This document shows, one piece after another, positions 23,060-35,600 of a DNA stretch of 64,000 nt. This DNA is from Epiperipatus broadwayi (taxonomy: Eukaryota; Onychophora; Udeonychophora; Euonychophora; Peripatidae): positions 2,707,127 to 2,771,126 of the forward strand of contig JAQFVV010006272.1 of assembly GCA_028023455.1 (NCBI GenBank), given 5' to 3'. The translations under genes were made by a program, and so were the position numbers. A model generated the notes under the pieces. The model did no database searches and was not told the origin of the DNA. It saw only the letters and a list, made by a program, of their open reading frames with translations. How positions within the stretch are numbered: position 1 is the first letter of the stretch; each line of letters opens with the position of its first letter.

Positions 23060-24890
23060 AGTCTTTGTTCAAATCCTCTCCACATCAAAGGTTCAGTAAA
23101 TTATGTAATAGTAGTTTTTTCGTGGTTATCTTTAATAAAACATTAAAACATTTTGTTGATGGGGCGGCGCCATTTATTGTTTTGCTTAAGGGCACTGGAT
23201 ATCTTTTCTCCGGCCCTAGTGTATATTGTCTAAGCTTGTAATAAATTCAGATTATTTCATTATTATAATACTTTCTAATCAGTGTAAATAAAATTAAATG
23301 TTATCATTAAATTCTTGTGAAGACCCGCAGTTTAAGCTAAATTTAAACGAAATTATTTTAATGATTTAACTTTAAAAGTTTTTTTTTTTTTTTGTAATGT
23401 AATTTGTTTTAAAAATAATAGTACATGAAATAAGATAAATTCTAATTACATGAAGTTAGAATTCTAACTTAACTTGCTGTTTTTCCTTCTGAAGAGAAGA
23501 ATAATGGTAGTATGGTGCCTGACATTTGATAAATATATTTAAAAACAAACAAAAAATTCTTTCAAAGAATATTTAACTTTAAAGTGTATTGAAATAACAC
23601 ATTATTTGATAGTTTATTCTAACAAAAGACAGCATAAAACCTTGCCTCTTTTATCTCGCCTTTTGAGAATTCACAGTGAGAAAAACGCTTTAGGTTGCCT
23701 TTTTTTCTTTTTTAAATAAAAAAAACATTAACTAGAAAAGAAAAGAATGGTTACATATAAAAAAAACAACAGCATATAGACACACACATTTTCACAACTA
23801 CAATATGTTAACGTCATAAAAAATTTAAGTTATTATATAACATTTGTATGCGATAAAAAAATAATTATATATATAGTATCACGCATTACAGTCATATATA
23901 ATAAGGCACTATATAAAGGAGTAGTATACCTATCTAATGTTCCTACGCGTTCAAATTTGGTCGGACAAAATATAAAAAAAAAAAATCAAACTTAGAATAT
24001 TTTTGAATTCCTCAATATTTAATTTGTAAGACTATACTTAACAATTCTCATGTATAAAATAAAAATGATTTAAAATTGATCAAACTTTCCCCAACTATCA
24101 ATTGACATAACTTGTAAATTATGCCTTCCACTTTCTCATTTTCTATAAAGGGACATTTAAAGAAATCATTGATCTGCATTTACTTATTTGCAGTCTGTTT
24201 TATCCTTTATATGTTACATAAACATTTTTAATTACAAAAAATTCTCCTGACAATGAATATTTATTAAACATGTGATAAATTACTCAAGAAATCGTGTAAT
24301 ATTCAAGTACCCAGTAGCATGATAATATTAAGTTAACCAAGGTAATTTCCCCCCTAAATCAATACAGGAATCTTTAGCTTTTTGAAATGGCTAAACTCTT
24401 ACAAATAATAAGAAGAAACAAAGAAAAATTGGTCCAAAGTTTAAATGGAGAGCAATGCCAATTGACCACTTATGTAAATTGTTTTATCACTTTTTTCATA
24501 AAATATATGAATATGTATATATTTTTTATAAGTTCTTTGCTCAATCACTGATTACTTCAGTGATATACTTCATTAAAATTCATATGATTCAAGAACAAAT
24601 TTAAGGATGGATAAAAAGACTCCAATTTGGCAGGAAAAAAGGTGTCTGATTTGAGTTATAATAACAGTTAATCATATTTAGAACATTTAAAGCTCTTACA
24701 ATTGAGCACAATATTAGAGTGTTTAATTTAAGAATTAAAGGTTTTTGGATCAGAAGTAACCAATTATTTTCTATGCTGAATCCATAAAGCTATCTTATTA
24801 TTTAATTTACTTAACAAAAGAAAAGAATTCTTATAAAAAATATTGTATTTATTACTGTAGTAATCTGAAGTTTAATATGAAATTGGAATT
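23060..24890. other. AT-rich stretch with one GC-rich patch
   Basis: No gene seen. A compact GC-rich patch (about 23158-23222) contains GGGGCGGCGCC and CTCCGGCCC, unlike anything nearby; it may be a fragment of a mobile element or a short conserved site. The remainder is AT-rich with homopolymer runs. Confidence 0.5.
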
Positions 24891-25559
24891 TTTTTAAGTC
24901 AAAAAAATCTATTCTTTTTTAAATATTTTTAATAAAGCTAGAAAATCATTTTGTTTATTTGTTAAGTTATGATCATTTTTAAATGAAAATGAAATTTTAA
25001 AATTGAAGTTTAATGTATTTAACTTTGGTAGAATTACTTGAAATCTGGTACATAACTAAATAATACTAACCTAATCCATTTGGAACACTTATATTTTCAG
25101 TAGGTCATGAAGTTTCTTAGGAACAAAGGATTGGAAAATATTAGAAACATTCAATATTTTTCTCATATAACAGTTAAAAATTTTATTTAGAACTTTCATT
25201 TATTTTAAATAATACTAGCAATGGGTAGAGTTTCTTCAGTTTAAGAATATTTTTTTAACATTTCAAAATTAATATTTAATAGATTTAAATTCAATATAAT
25301 TTGATGAAATTTTGTGCATTTATTTAAACTCTCTATTAAAGTGATTGGAAACATTAATATTTTAAGTAGATGGCATAGTTTCTTAGATAAGAGTGGGGGA
25401 ATGTTTTAAATAATGGTCACTAGTTTTCTTTGTTGCAATTTAATAAAAATAAAAACTGTCAATTTCAAACAGAAAAGTTTTTTGATTTCTTATATATTAT
25501 ATATATATATAAAATTAAGAGCATGCTAATAGCTCTAAACAAGCTTTTTTTTATGATAA

Positions 25560-25690
25560 ATGCTACTACAAGAGAAGGCATTCAAATCATTTTTATCTTG
25601 GATTGTCCACATCCCCAGACTGGTTTCGACCTATGGGTCTCTTCAGTGAGGAGTTGGGACATTAGATCTAAAAAACCAGCTCAAGCATAG
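25560..25690 (-). repeat. Family B fragment inserted in family C
   Basis: Shares CATCCCCAGACT, the TCAGTGAGGAG block and ATTAGATCTAA with the family B units at 37.7 and 47.2 kb, but is only about 130 bp long. It contains the best preserved hammerhead of the family. Confidence 0.65.
25604..25661 (-). ncRNA. Hammerhead ribozyme, type I, apparently intact
   Basis: All core elements are present on the minus strand. Stem I: UCCUCA pairs with UGGGGA (six pairs, one G-U), then an internal loop, then UGUCC pairs with GGACA. Core CUGAAGA (complement at 25640-25646) is followed by stem II GACC-CAUA-GGUC, GAAA (complement at 25624-25627), a two-pair stem III closing a CA loop, and cleavage triplet GUC (complement at 25618-25620). 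Type I hammerheads with such tiny stem III occur in the newt satellite, PLE pseudo-LTRs and retrozymes, where dimers are usually the active form. No missing core base is seen, so self-cleavage is predicted; that is inference. Confidence 0.8.
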
Positions 25691-25989
25691 CATTTATATA
25701 TATATAATTATGTTCACATACTAAATATAATATATACATAAAGTGTATAATATTAACTTATTGTGTAGAAATACACACACATATATATATATACTTCATG
25801 TTCAAATGTTAAAAATTATAAACAAAATATAGGTTTAAAAGTTTTAATAATTTTTTATAAATAAAAATTATATATCAATTATAAATGTCCAGATAAAAGT
25901 TCATAAAAAAATACTAGATACTAAGTTTTAGCTAAAAGTGATTTAAAACCAAAATGTATTAAAGGTGGGAATGACATTGTAGAAAAAAT

Positions 25990-27960
25990 AATTTAAATGC
26001 TTGTAAATAGATAAGTAGTTAAAATAATGAAAAAGGCTATTATACCCACTCAAAAATAAGACTTGCAAATAGAGTATTAGATAAATAAACTCAGACCTCA
26101 GCAAAAGTAATGGAGTTATCTATATCTAATAAATCAGAGGATTAAAAAACAAGAGATAAATCCACATTTTACTGATAAGATAGCTCCAAATTGTAGAAAT
26201 AAAGAAATTGTCTTATAATTTTGAAGTCTGCTTAAATTAATTATTGCCTGATTCCAGGATTTATTGTATGCTGTTATTCTGCAAGTCAAACAATTAATCT
26301 ACTAGTCCCAGCCATGCAGGAGTAGAGAACCCATTATCTGCCTTGCTCTGTCAAGCTGGCAGAGGGAAAGCTGAAAATTCCGTTGATGAGTCCCAAGAAA
26401 GATGCCAACAACAACAGTAGAAAACAACCACCAAACATGTGTCCACTATGAATCCCTTTGTTATAAGTAAAAGTTTAATGTCCAGTGCTATAGGAAGAAT
26501 CAACTATTAAATCAAGAAGAAATCACTACTGAATTTCTCTAATCAAACCTGAAGTGTGACTTAAAACTTTCTATCATAACTGTGATAAAGAATCAACTTC
26601 ATCAATATTTAAGGGCTGCAAGTGAACTGTAACAACTGAAAGAATAAATATAAAAACTTTAAACTTACATTTCATTAATTTTTGTATCCAATTTAATAAA
26701 ATATATTAATTAATAATGTTTTATTTTTAGTCTGTTACCAGCAGGTGTGGCAAGAGATAGTAGTTTTGTCTCTTTAGCACACCACTACTTAATTGGCAAC
26801 AAGCATACAATAATTAATCTACAAAAGGCAATTAGCTTAGAATCATAATCTCTTGCCATGCTATTAAATGTTGGTATGTCAATCAGTTGTCTATTTTATT
26901 TAAACTCAGTAAAGCTATATATTATGAATGATGGGAAATTGTGCATCATAGACAAACTCAATTAAGGTTATGTTAAATAAATGTCATTTTGATATAACTA
27001 TTCTTATATTTTGAGGCAGTATTGTGGTAAAAATGGGCAGCTGCCAATCTGTCAATTTGGTTTATGAATTGCATCAGAAACTCATTCTTATATAACACAT
27101 TAGTGGTAGATGATTTTAACATCATTTGTGACTGCTGTTCCCTTACAATCATTATCTTATTTAAACAGTAATGTGCAGTAAATGATCAATTTCTATTACA
27201 TGCCATCTATTTTACTTCATACATAGCATAGTGATATGCATGTGACTGCTGGCCACTGTATTTATACACATAGTAGGTGGTTAATTCCTACTATAAGCAT
27301 ACAATTATCACATGTATATGCTCTTATATAGATACATTGTAGTACAGATGCAATTTCCTGTATTTTACAATTATTTATTTATTTATTGCATTCTAATATC
27401 ATGGTCTGGAATTGATTGGAGCAGTCAATTAGTAAGATCATTCTTCATTTCTAAACTTGCATTATCTTTGTTAAATAGAGCCAGTTAGCCTATGTACAGT
27501 GCATATGTGAGTTGAGAGAAGTTAGGTGTCTATGCAATAGATTGGAATCCATTCAAATAATTAATGTGAATAATATTCTAAATTAGTGACTATCAGTCAT
27601 TTGTTTCAAACTTTTATATGACAACATACTATATCTATACATAATTTAAATTAAATCAATACTAATAAAATTGAGAAAGGTTAATTTACCATAAGTTAAT
27701 TTATGAATCATTTGACTAAAATTATGCCAGTGTATGTTTGTGTTGTACAAACATGAAAAAATAGGATTGTTTCATCATTTTTGTCAATTTGTCATCTTTA
27801 TTGGTAATCAATAACTAGGTGAAATCATTAAGTCTTTTGTTTTTTGCATGACCTTAATGGGTTGTAAATGAAAAAAGTTGGTTTTCTGTGATGTCAGGAT
27901 GTGTTGCACACATGCAGATTGCCCTGAAGTGATTTTTATGTGGGTGGTGCAATTTTGTTA
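25990..27960. other. AT-rich stretch, no gene seen
   Basis: Slightly less AT-rich around 26230-26460, where phrases such as CTGCCTTGCTCTGTCAAGCTG stand out, but no frame is open over any distance and no family was recognised. The ATTTATTTATTT tract at 27370 is simple repeat. Confidence 0.45.
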
Positions 27961-28510
27961 GTCACAATATATATATACACACACAGTATACATGTTAAAT
28001 TGATATACAATAGTTTTGGTAAGCTTTTTAAAAACAAAAATAAAAAAATTCCAACCAAAGTAAAAATGTTAAACACTTTTTATTTAAAAGAATATTTCAT
28101 ATTTTTAATTACTTAGAAAAACATATATTAAAATATACATTAAGAGTATACATTTTAACTTATAGTGGAAATATCTAGTGATATATATTTCAACTATAAG
28201 TGTCCAATCAATTTAAAGTATGATATAGTTTTACATTTTTGTTTACTGTAAAAATAATAGAGATAATTTTTTTTATATATATTAAATGCTTTTACTGACC
28301 ATGCTTAAAATGAAAAAAAAAATCATTTCTTTAACCACAATTGAGGTTTTTAGATTTAATTTGAAATAAAAGCATGGGGGAGGAGTCCAGAAATTAATTA
28401 AGTCAACCCCTATTTTTTATGAATAAGGAATTGATTTAATTTTCGCTCTCCCCCCCTCCCAGTGATCAATAAAAGCATTTAATATAAGAAAAAATTATGT
28501 GTTATTTCAA
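27960..28510 (+). repeat. Family C, 3' part with terminal hairpin
   Basis: Matches the 3' parts of the copies at 34265 and 54290: GTATACATTTTAACTTA, AAGTGTCCAATCAATTTAAAG, ATATAGTTTTACATT, AAATGCTTTTA, then a hairpin built from TTTTTAGATTTAATTTGAAA and CATGGGGGA. In this copy the second arm is shortened (about 28450-28465, C-rich). Truncated at its 5' side. Confidence 0.65.
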
Positions 28511-28754
28511 GTGATTTCATACATAGATTTACTTAAAAAAGGAAATGTAGTCAGAACTTTATCTGAAAAAAAAAATAAAACAAAGAAAAATAATGCATTT
28601 ACCATTTGTCTGATATAATAATAATTCTTAGGTCAATATAAGAAAGATAAAGACAGAATTGGTTGATATATAGTACTAAAAATAGATAAATATTAATTAC
28701 TGTAAATAAAATAAATCACATTATATTATGATTTTTTTCTCTTTATATATATAT

Positions 28755-29590
28755 ATATGAGTAATGGCTGACCAATGGTGCTCTCCACCAGCAGTATTAT
28801 TAGTAGGTCTATTCCTAAAAAAATTGAAAAATATATTATAATTAATCACAGATATTTAAATTCATGTTTAATATACATGAGATACATAGATGACACATTT
28901 ATAAGTACTACAGTCTCATAAATTGATGAAATACAACAGGAATTGGAGTGAGCATTGACACTGTCATGAACCTTAGAGAAAAAATAATAATAAAGAAATT
29001 ATGTTTTTGGACTTATATTTATGCTAGACTACAGAATGATGATTAAGCACCTCGATATAATAAGAGTGATCCACTCTGGACCAATAACCCTAATATTACA
29101 TAAATATGGGAGGTTGAAGGATTTCTTACATAGAAATACAATATGCAAGTTTGAATATGATAAAAAAAACAAATGAGTAGTACACAAATGACCTCCAAAA
29201 TATGGGATATAATCATGGTAAAATCAAAGACCATAAACACAGAAATACACTACACAAGTTTGAATATGATGACCTCCAAAATATGGGATATAATCGTGGT
29301 AAAGTCAAAGACCACAAAGAGATTCTATAAAAAAAATCCTCACACCAATCAACAAGTGAAACCTAAAAACTGAATAAGCCTATCTTATATTCCAAAGATT
29401 GCACATAAATTAAAATATATATATGTAAAAATAAATTTAATGTAAGCTTTTGAATTGCTTCATCACTTAAGTTAATCAGTAACTCTAAAAACACTATACT
29501 AAATGAATTGTCACATCAAGTGATCTATAGAATTAAATGCAGTAAATCAGCTTGCAAAAGACTTGCCCAACATTGTTATATATATATTGT
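28755..29590 (+). pseudogene. Second Penelope-like RT/endonuclease remnant
   Basis: On the + strand about 28765-28830 reads as a decayed 'SPPAVLLVGLFLKKLKN', the PLE motif after PMGSPLSP. At 28873-28902 'YMRYIDDTFI' is a well preserved catalytic box (RYxDDTF) of PLE reverse transcriptase. Further on, 29508-29580 reads 'SHQVIYRIKCSKSACKRLA', which resembles the start of a GIY-YIG domain (VIYRIKC). The N-terminal RT half and the rest of the nuclease are missing, frames shift repeatedly, and an 80-bp tandem duplication lies inside. Dead fragment; possibly the same lineage as the copy at 9250. Confidence 0.65.
29187..29316 (+). repeat. ~80-bp tandem duplication inside PLE remnant
   Basis: GACCTCCAAAATATGGGATA followed by TAATCATGGTAAA occurs at about 29188 and again, nearly identical, at about 29270. 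The two copies preserve frame, so a 66-codon open frame across them is a product of the duplication rather than a gene. Confidence 0.8.
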
Positions 29591-29599
29591 ACATATACC

Positions 29600-32500
29600 T
29601 ATAGTATTCAATTATTTAAAAAAAAAAAAAATTTTTTTTATTCTTTTATACATACAGAGATTTATATGTATAGATTTTATTATTATGAATAAGCAGTTCT
29701 TTTTTGTGATTTATTATATAATATTTTTTTTATTAAATAATATGTGTTAAATTTATTTAATTTTCATTTTGTTAAAAGAGAGTAAATCAGAAAGGTGTAA
29801 AATAAAATTGTTAGATTAGGAGATAAAAATTTGTACACGTGTGAAACAATGAATAGATCTGTACAAACACAAAGATGCTTTTACACTTATTTCTGATGGT
29901 TATAGATGGCCAGCTTTGTTGTTATCTGTATCTTAAGATTATTTTTACAAAAGAGGTGCTTTGATGTAGATACGATAGCGATCAATTATAAGTCGTCATT
30001 GATTGTGACCGTCAAACTTGTGAAGCTTTGATTTTTTTTTTAAGATAAAGATTTCCAGATGTTTTTTCGTGATATAAACGATTAAAACAATTTTTTTAGG
30101 CAGTTAATCATAAATTTTTTTAAGAGTCAGTAATAAATTTCTTTAGAGAGATGATCAGTTAAATTATTATTATTATTTTGAGACTCAACTCAGTCGGTCC
30201 TTCCTTGTTATAATTCTTAAGCAGAAATGTAAGCTCGAATCTTTTTTTTTAAAAAAGAGAGTGAACGCTTTAATTCTTTTTTCTCACTCTTTGAAAGTTG
30301 AAAAAAAAAGAGCAAATGAAATGTGCGTTTATATAAAGCAATTTTCAAGCAATATTAAAGAATAGGAGAGAAATGGAACAAGATTGAATTTATTATAAGC
30401 TAGTAATAATTATAAAAATGATATTAACATATTTGGTTATGCATAAGAATATGCCTTTGCATTGCTAAACCATTTTTTTTGCTTCCTGATTAATACAGAA
30501 TGAGTCAAAATCGCTGATCTGTCTATGAAATCATGTATCCAGTAATAACCAACAAAATTATAGATTTTGAAGCCAACCACACAAGCTATATGGAATGCTT
30601 TGTTCCTAGTTCCTGTCTTATTAAAAGCTCATTGCCTTTCAACCAATGGAGAAGGGGAAATAGGAGGAAGAGAAAATCCATAACAGCCATGTAGAACCAA
30701 GTTTGAAGCCATAAATCAAATTTTTGTTGATTTACCTCAATCATCTAAAGTGTCGACAGCAATTATTTTTTTTAAAAGAAGAGAGACAAGCAAATCCACC
30801 GGTACCTACTTATTCAAAGTACTTATAATAATTTTTTTTAAATGGTAGAAGGAAGCCAATCAACAGTGAATAATAATGGAATTGAAGAAACAAGCAAAGT
30901 CAATTGATTCAGCATTATCTTAAAAGTATCTGCAATAACTTTCTTTTTTTTTTCTTGTTTTTGTTGGTGAGCAAAGAAAAACAGTATGAAAATTCAAACT
31001 CAGGACATTAATAGGAAGTAAAAAGTATACGGGTAAATATGAACTTTCCTTAACCGATTTTATTCTTTTACTTATTAAAAGTAAACCTTAATTTACTGGT
31101 CAAAGCAATTTTCTTTTTTGATACAGAAACATTAAAGACTTGTTTATCTATAGTTATTTGCAATATCTCACAACATAGCACAAACATAATTTAAATCTTT
31201 AAACTTAAATTTTTCATTATTTTTTATTATTTTTTATTATATATTGTAATGTTGAAATGTTTTTTTTTAATTGTTCTTCAGTTGTTAATGATAATGAGCA
31301 ACCTATAGATATATGCATTTATAATGTTTTTTTTATTTTTATTTTTATCTTGTTGCATATTAAAAAATTAATATATGTATTTTATTTTCTTTCGCTATAA
31401 GGTTGCAAAAGAGAAAAGATATTTTTATATATGTAATTTTTGGGTATACATTTTAAACATATATGTTAACATTACCGAATGCGTGAATGTGTAATTGTTT
31501 ATCCAAACACATCAAAGAATAGGTTATATATGATTAGTTTAAAATGGTAAATTAAAAAGTAAGGCATTACATTTGAATGGAAATGAAATGACATATACAA
31601 GTTACACCTGAAATTTATTTTATGATATGATAAGTAAGAAAATTCTTAAATAAGCATTTATAGAATATGTATTTTTTTTAATATTGATTTAAGTCAGCTT
31701 ATTTTGAGATATCAAGAAAGATGACAAACCTATATATTAAGTTTGTTTGCATATACTTATATAAATTTTTTTTATTAATTTTTATATAAATTTTTATATT
31801 AATCAGCCATTTATTTAATTGTCGATTTGACTTTAAAGAAGGAAAGAAAGAGTAGTAGTGTTAATAAAATATAATTATATATCTTAAGTGGTTTCCGAGT
31901 TATTATTAAGAATATTGTGTTTTTTTTTGTCTTAATTCTATCATTTTAATTCAGCATCATTGCTCGCAGATATTAAATATTACCATTCGTATATATTGAG
32001 CAATCACTTGCAAATATTAAGCGTCCGCAAAATAATAGGTAAACTAGAATGTTGATATTTAGGTATTTAAGGATTATGCTTGAGAATAACCAAATTTTGA
32101 TAATTATAGTTCAACATAGAAAGCTAAAATTGTGTTGTGTCCATGAATTTAGATCATCCTCATCAAAGATAGATATCATGTTAGTTTAAAATGTTTCAAA
32201 TAATACTATATAAAAGTTATGATCGCCATCAATCATCATTAATAAGTTATAGTCATTAAATTTAATGTTTAGCGTAATGAATATATTTTAGTAAATAGGG
32301 GTTCATAGAAAATGGAATATTATGCAAAGAGATTCATGGTGATCAATCATCACCATTAGTATTATTAAATCCCAGTATGAAATAGGATAATTTTAATAGA
32401 TGCCTATAAGTTTATAAAGATGAATTTATTGTTGTGAGTTTATTGATAAGCCATGGCTGGTATCATCATCACTATTATAATCATTATTATGACATCACTA

Positions 32501-33470
32501 TTATAATCATTATTGTGATATTATCATCATCATCATCATTATTACCTTTATTGTGATAAATAATCTAGTTAAATGGCCATCAATATCAATAATGGTCTTC
32601 ACATGCTTGTTTGGAAGCCATTAATAGGATTATACATGTCTGTTCATCAATATACGTTAATGAGCTAGCAATGTCTATAAGAATCTTTGATCTATGGTAT
32701 AAACTTTGGTAATATTGGGATCTTGTAATTTTATCAATATAGATAAAATGTAAGAATGTCAGTTTTGTTCAATAGTAATCCAAGTCATGTGTAATAAATA
32801 TGTACTGAATGAGTTTGAACTCAAGTACACTATAAATAGATACTTATCTAGATTGAAAACAATCTAGTGGCTCTCATGGGAAAACACATGTACTTAGCTA
32901 AACTGAATAAAGAGTGATCTCATCCCTTTCCAACTTCATAATATTAGTTTTATAAAATATATTTTTATAAGTTGTCATGAATAGCACCCGTGTGTGCATA
33001 TGACCATGAATGGTCTTATATGGTTGGAAAGAAGGATAGGAAGGATTCTTTGTTAGAAGAACCTTGTATTGGAGATAAGCATAAGGCACTCCAGGAATCT
33101 CACAGTGGGTACTTTTATTCAGTTGCTATATTTAATAGTATTTCATTAGATGACAATGGCCAGTCTGTTTTATTGTTCAGATGACTGCCCCAATATATAA
33201 ATAAATACCAAGAATCTTTAATGCTAATATTTTCAAGTGGCACAGTGATTCTGTAATTTCTTTATCTATGCTATGATGAATTAATATAGTTACAAATGGT
33301 ACAGATTGGATAGGCACATATCTAATAATTAATAATTTCCCCTATCTAAATATTTATTATAGTTACAAATACATATCTTTTAAATTAATTTAATAATTTC
33401 AAATATCTAAATAATACATATTTATATTAATTTATAAATATTGTTACAAATGGCAATTGAAAAATAATTA
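29600..33470. other. Long stretch without recognised gene or repeat
   Basis: About 29820-30330 and 30480-30740 are somewhat less AT-rich than the surroundings (CpGs, CCAATGGAGAAGGGG at about 30640). Such sequence could hold an untranslated exon or promoter, but nothing decides it. ATC/ATT trinucleotide-rich tracts lie at 32455-32545. The overlapping frames at 32898-33184 resemble no family I know. Confidence 0.4.
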
Positions 33471-33475
33471 ATTGT

Positions 33476-33577
<102 letters not shown>

Positions 33578-33672
33578 AGAGCCTTTAGAGATAAAAAAAC
33601 ACACATAAACATTTATAAACCACAAGCAGAAAACTGGTCATAGATTAAAACTAACAAAAGCAGAGATAGTGT

Positions 33673-33676
<4 letters not shown>

Positions 33677-33702
<26 letters not shown>
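33677..33702. repeat. (AG)n microsatellite
   Basis: About 13 AG units, followed by a short impure AAAGAGAA tail. Confidence 0.95.
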
Positions 33703-33710
<8 letters not shown>

Positions 33711-34264
33711 AATAGAAAACAGAACATTAAAGAAGCATGTGCAATCGCTGATGACCATTTTTCTATTAACAAAAAAACAAGTGTACCCATTTCAAACAAA
33801 TGGGCTATTTAAATATTCAAATTTGAAATGTTAAATTAAAATTGACAGTGCAAACAGTTAATTAAACATTGATATAAAGAATCATTAAATCACACCACTA
33901 TATGCCATGAATATAATATAGTAAAAATATATTGAAAGCATGCTAGTCAGTAATAAAACTAAAGACTAGTAAAAAAATGACCATTTCTGTGTGTATTTTT
34001 ATTTTACCATATATTATATTGGCTCAGAAAAAAATTCTAACAAGTGAATTATTTTATATGTAATATATTTACCATTCTGCTGAAGAATATTATTATGCTC
34101 ATGTAACTAGATATGAAATTTTTTAAAAATATTTTTGTGAGACAAATCATTTATCAAATTTTGTTTAAAGTAATTATTTTTGAATAAATAATAAAATAAA
34201 ACTATGGCTAAAATGTACAATGATTCGATATAAGTTCTAAATATTCATTATAGAGCTATGTAGC

Positions 34265-35600
34265 ATATTATTTTTTAAATGCTTTTATTGAAGTTGAAAA
34301 ATCATATTGTTTGTTTATTTGTTAATTTTTGATCTTTTTCAAGTTAAAATGAAATTTTAAAATCAAGATTTAATATATATAAATTCAATGGAGTTGTTTG
34401 AAAATTGGAATATAACAAAATTATATCAGCCTAATACATGTGAAGCACTTATCTTTTCAGTATGTCAACTAATTTTATAGATGTGAAACAGAGAGTGGGA
34501 AATATTAAAAATATTCAATAACTTCTCATATCACAGTTAACAATTATTCTTAGAATTGTGATTTGTTTTAAATAACATTCACAAGAGGAAAATATAAATA
34601 TATTTTTTTCAATTTAATAACATTTTTTAACAATTTTAAACTCTTAATGTATATATCATATTTACTAGGTGTATATAATTATATACATATAATAAATCAA
34701 TAACTAAGTTTTCTATTTAAAATTGATTGATAGTTTTTATTTTTATTTTAAAATGATTGTTTACAAAAAGGCTAAACTAGAAAACTTGCATTATTTAAAA
34801 CAATTGCAAAAAGTTATAAAAAAACTCATAATAATTATTTAAAACAATGATTACAAATTTCCTTCTTTAGCATTTTTTTTAAAGTAACTATTTTAAAATA
34901 GAAATAAAAACTATCAAACAATTTTAAATAGAAAACTTAATTACTGATTTATAATACATACATAATTATACACATATACTAAATATAATATTTACATTAA
35001 AAGTATATGCATCTTAACTTACTGCAGAAATATATAATAAATTATATATACCATATGGGTAATATTGATTTAAAGTAAAATTATGTGGATTAAATGAAGT
35101 TAATTTACAATATAAACACTTGCATTATGTACACATACTAAATATGATATGTACATAAGGGGTATATATTTTAAACTACAACAGAAATATATAGTAATAT
35201 ATATCAACTATAAGTGTCTAGTCAATTTAAAGTACAATATAGTTTTACATTTTCATTTACTGTGTCAATATTAAAACTTAATAACAGAAATAAAAAATTA
35301 TATTAAATGCTTTTATTTACTATGCACTAAAAATAAATGAAATAATTGTTTATTTAACCGCAGTGAGGGTTTTTAGATTTAACTTGAAATAAAAGCATGG
35401 GGGATACATAAATTAATTAAATCAATCCCTGCTTTTTATAACAAGAAATTGACTTAATTAATTTCTGGATCCCACTCCCATGCATTTATTTTAAATTAAA
35501 TCTAAAAACTCCATTTGTGCTTTAAAAACAATTATTTTATTTCTTTTTAGTGAATAGTCAATAAAAACATTTAATATTAAGAAAATTATATCTATTATTT
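34265..35600 (+). repeat. Family C dispersed repeat, longest intact copy
   Basis: Begins AAATGCTTTTATTGAAGTTG and runs through the same ordered blocks as the copies at 24890 and 54290. It ends in a large imperfect hairpin at about 35355-35520: a left arm with TTTTTAGATTTAACTTGAAA and CATGGGGGAT, and a right arm with ATCCCACTCCCATGC and its complement. The opening AAATGCTTTTAT phrase recurs near 35310, so ends may be short direct repeats. No ORF; a non-autonomous element of unknown class. Confidence 0.7.

Larger units (their letters stand above)
21845..23060. repeat. Family A ribozyme repeat block (tandem then inverted units)
   Basis: Unit 1 starts near 21845 (AATTAGAGGGAATTTGAA) and unit 2 near 22277 (AATTAGAGGAAATTTGAA), a period of about 430 bp in direct orientation. 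From about 22600 to 23060 the sequence runs as the reverse complement of the same unit: for example GACCTTAATAT near 22200 returns inverted near 22720. The units share TCTTCAATCTTC/CTCCAACT and GATAAATGATCTC blocks with the block at 58560, so this is a dispersed family. Each unit holds a hammerhead motif (separate entries). No coding capacity, A-tail or terminal repeats. The architecture resembles retrozymes, which is inference. Confidence 0.8.
24890..25990 (+). repeat. Family C dispersed repeat, copy 1
   Basis: Shares blocks in the same order with 34265-35600 and 54290-55735: a TTTATTGAAGTTG-like start, GAAATTTTAAAAT, AGTTTCTTAG, then ACATACTAAATATAATAT and ATTAACTTA. Interrupted at 25560-25690 by a family B hammerhead fragment. 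No ORF, no terminal repeats recognised. Boundaries are approximate. Confidence 0.6.

Noticed and set aside
26370-26402. GTTGATGAGTCCCAAGAAAG, resembling a hammerhead core (UUGAUGA...GAAA)
   Set aside because: No stem II can form between the two core strands and no stem I partner is visible; probably chance.
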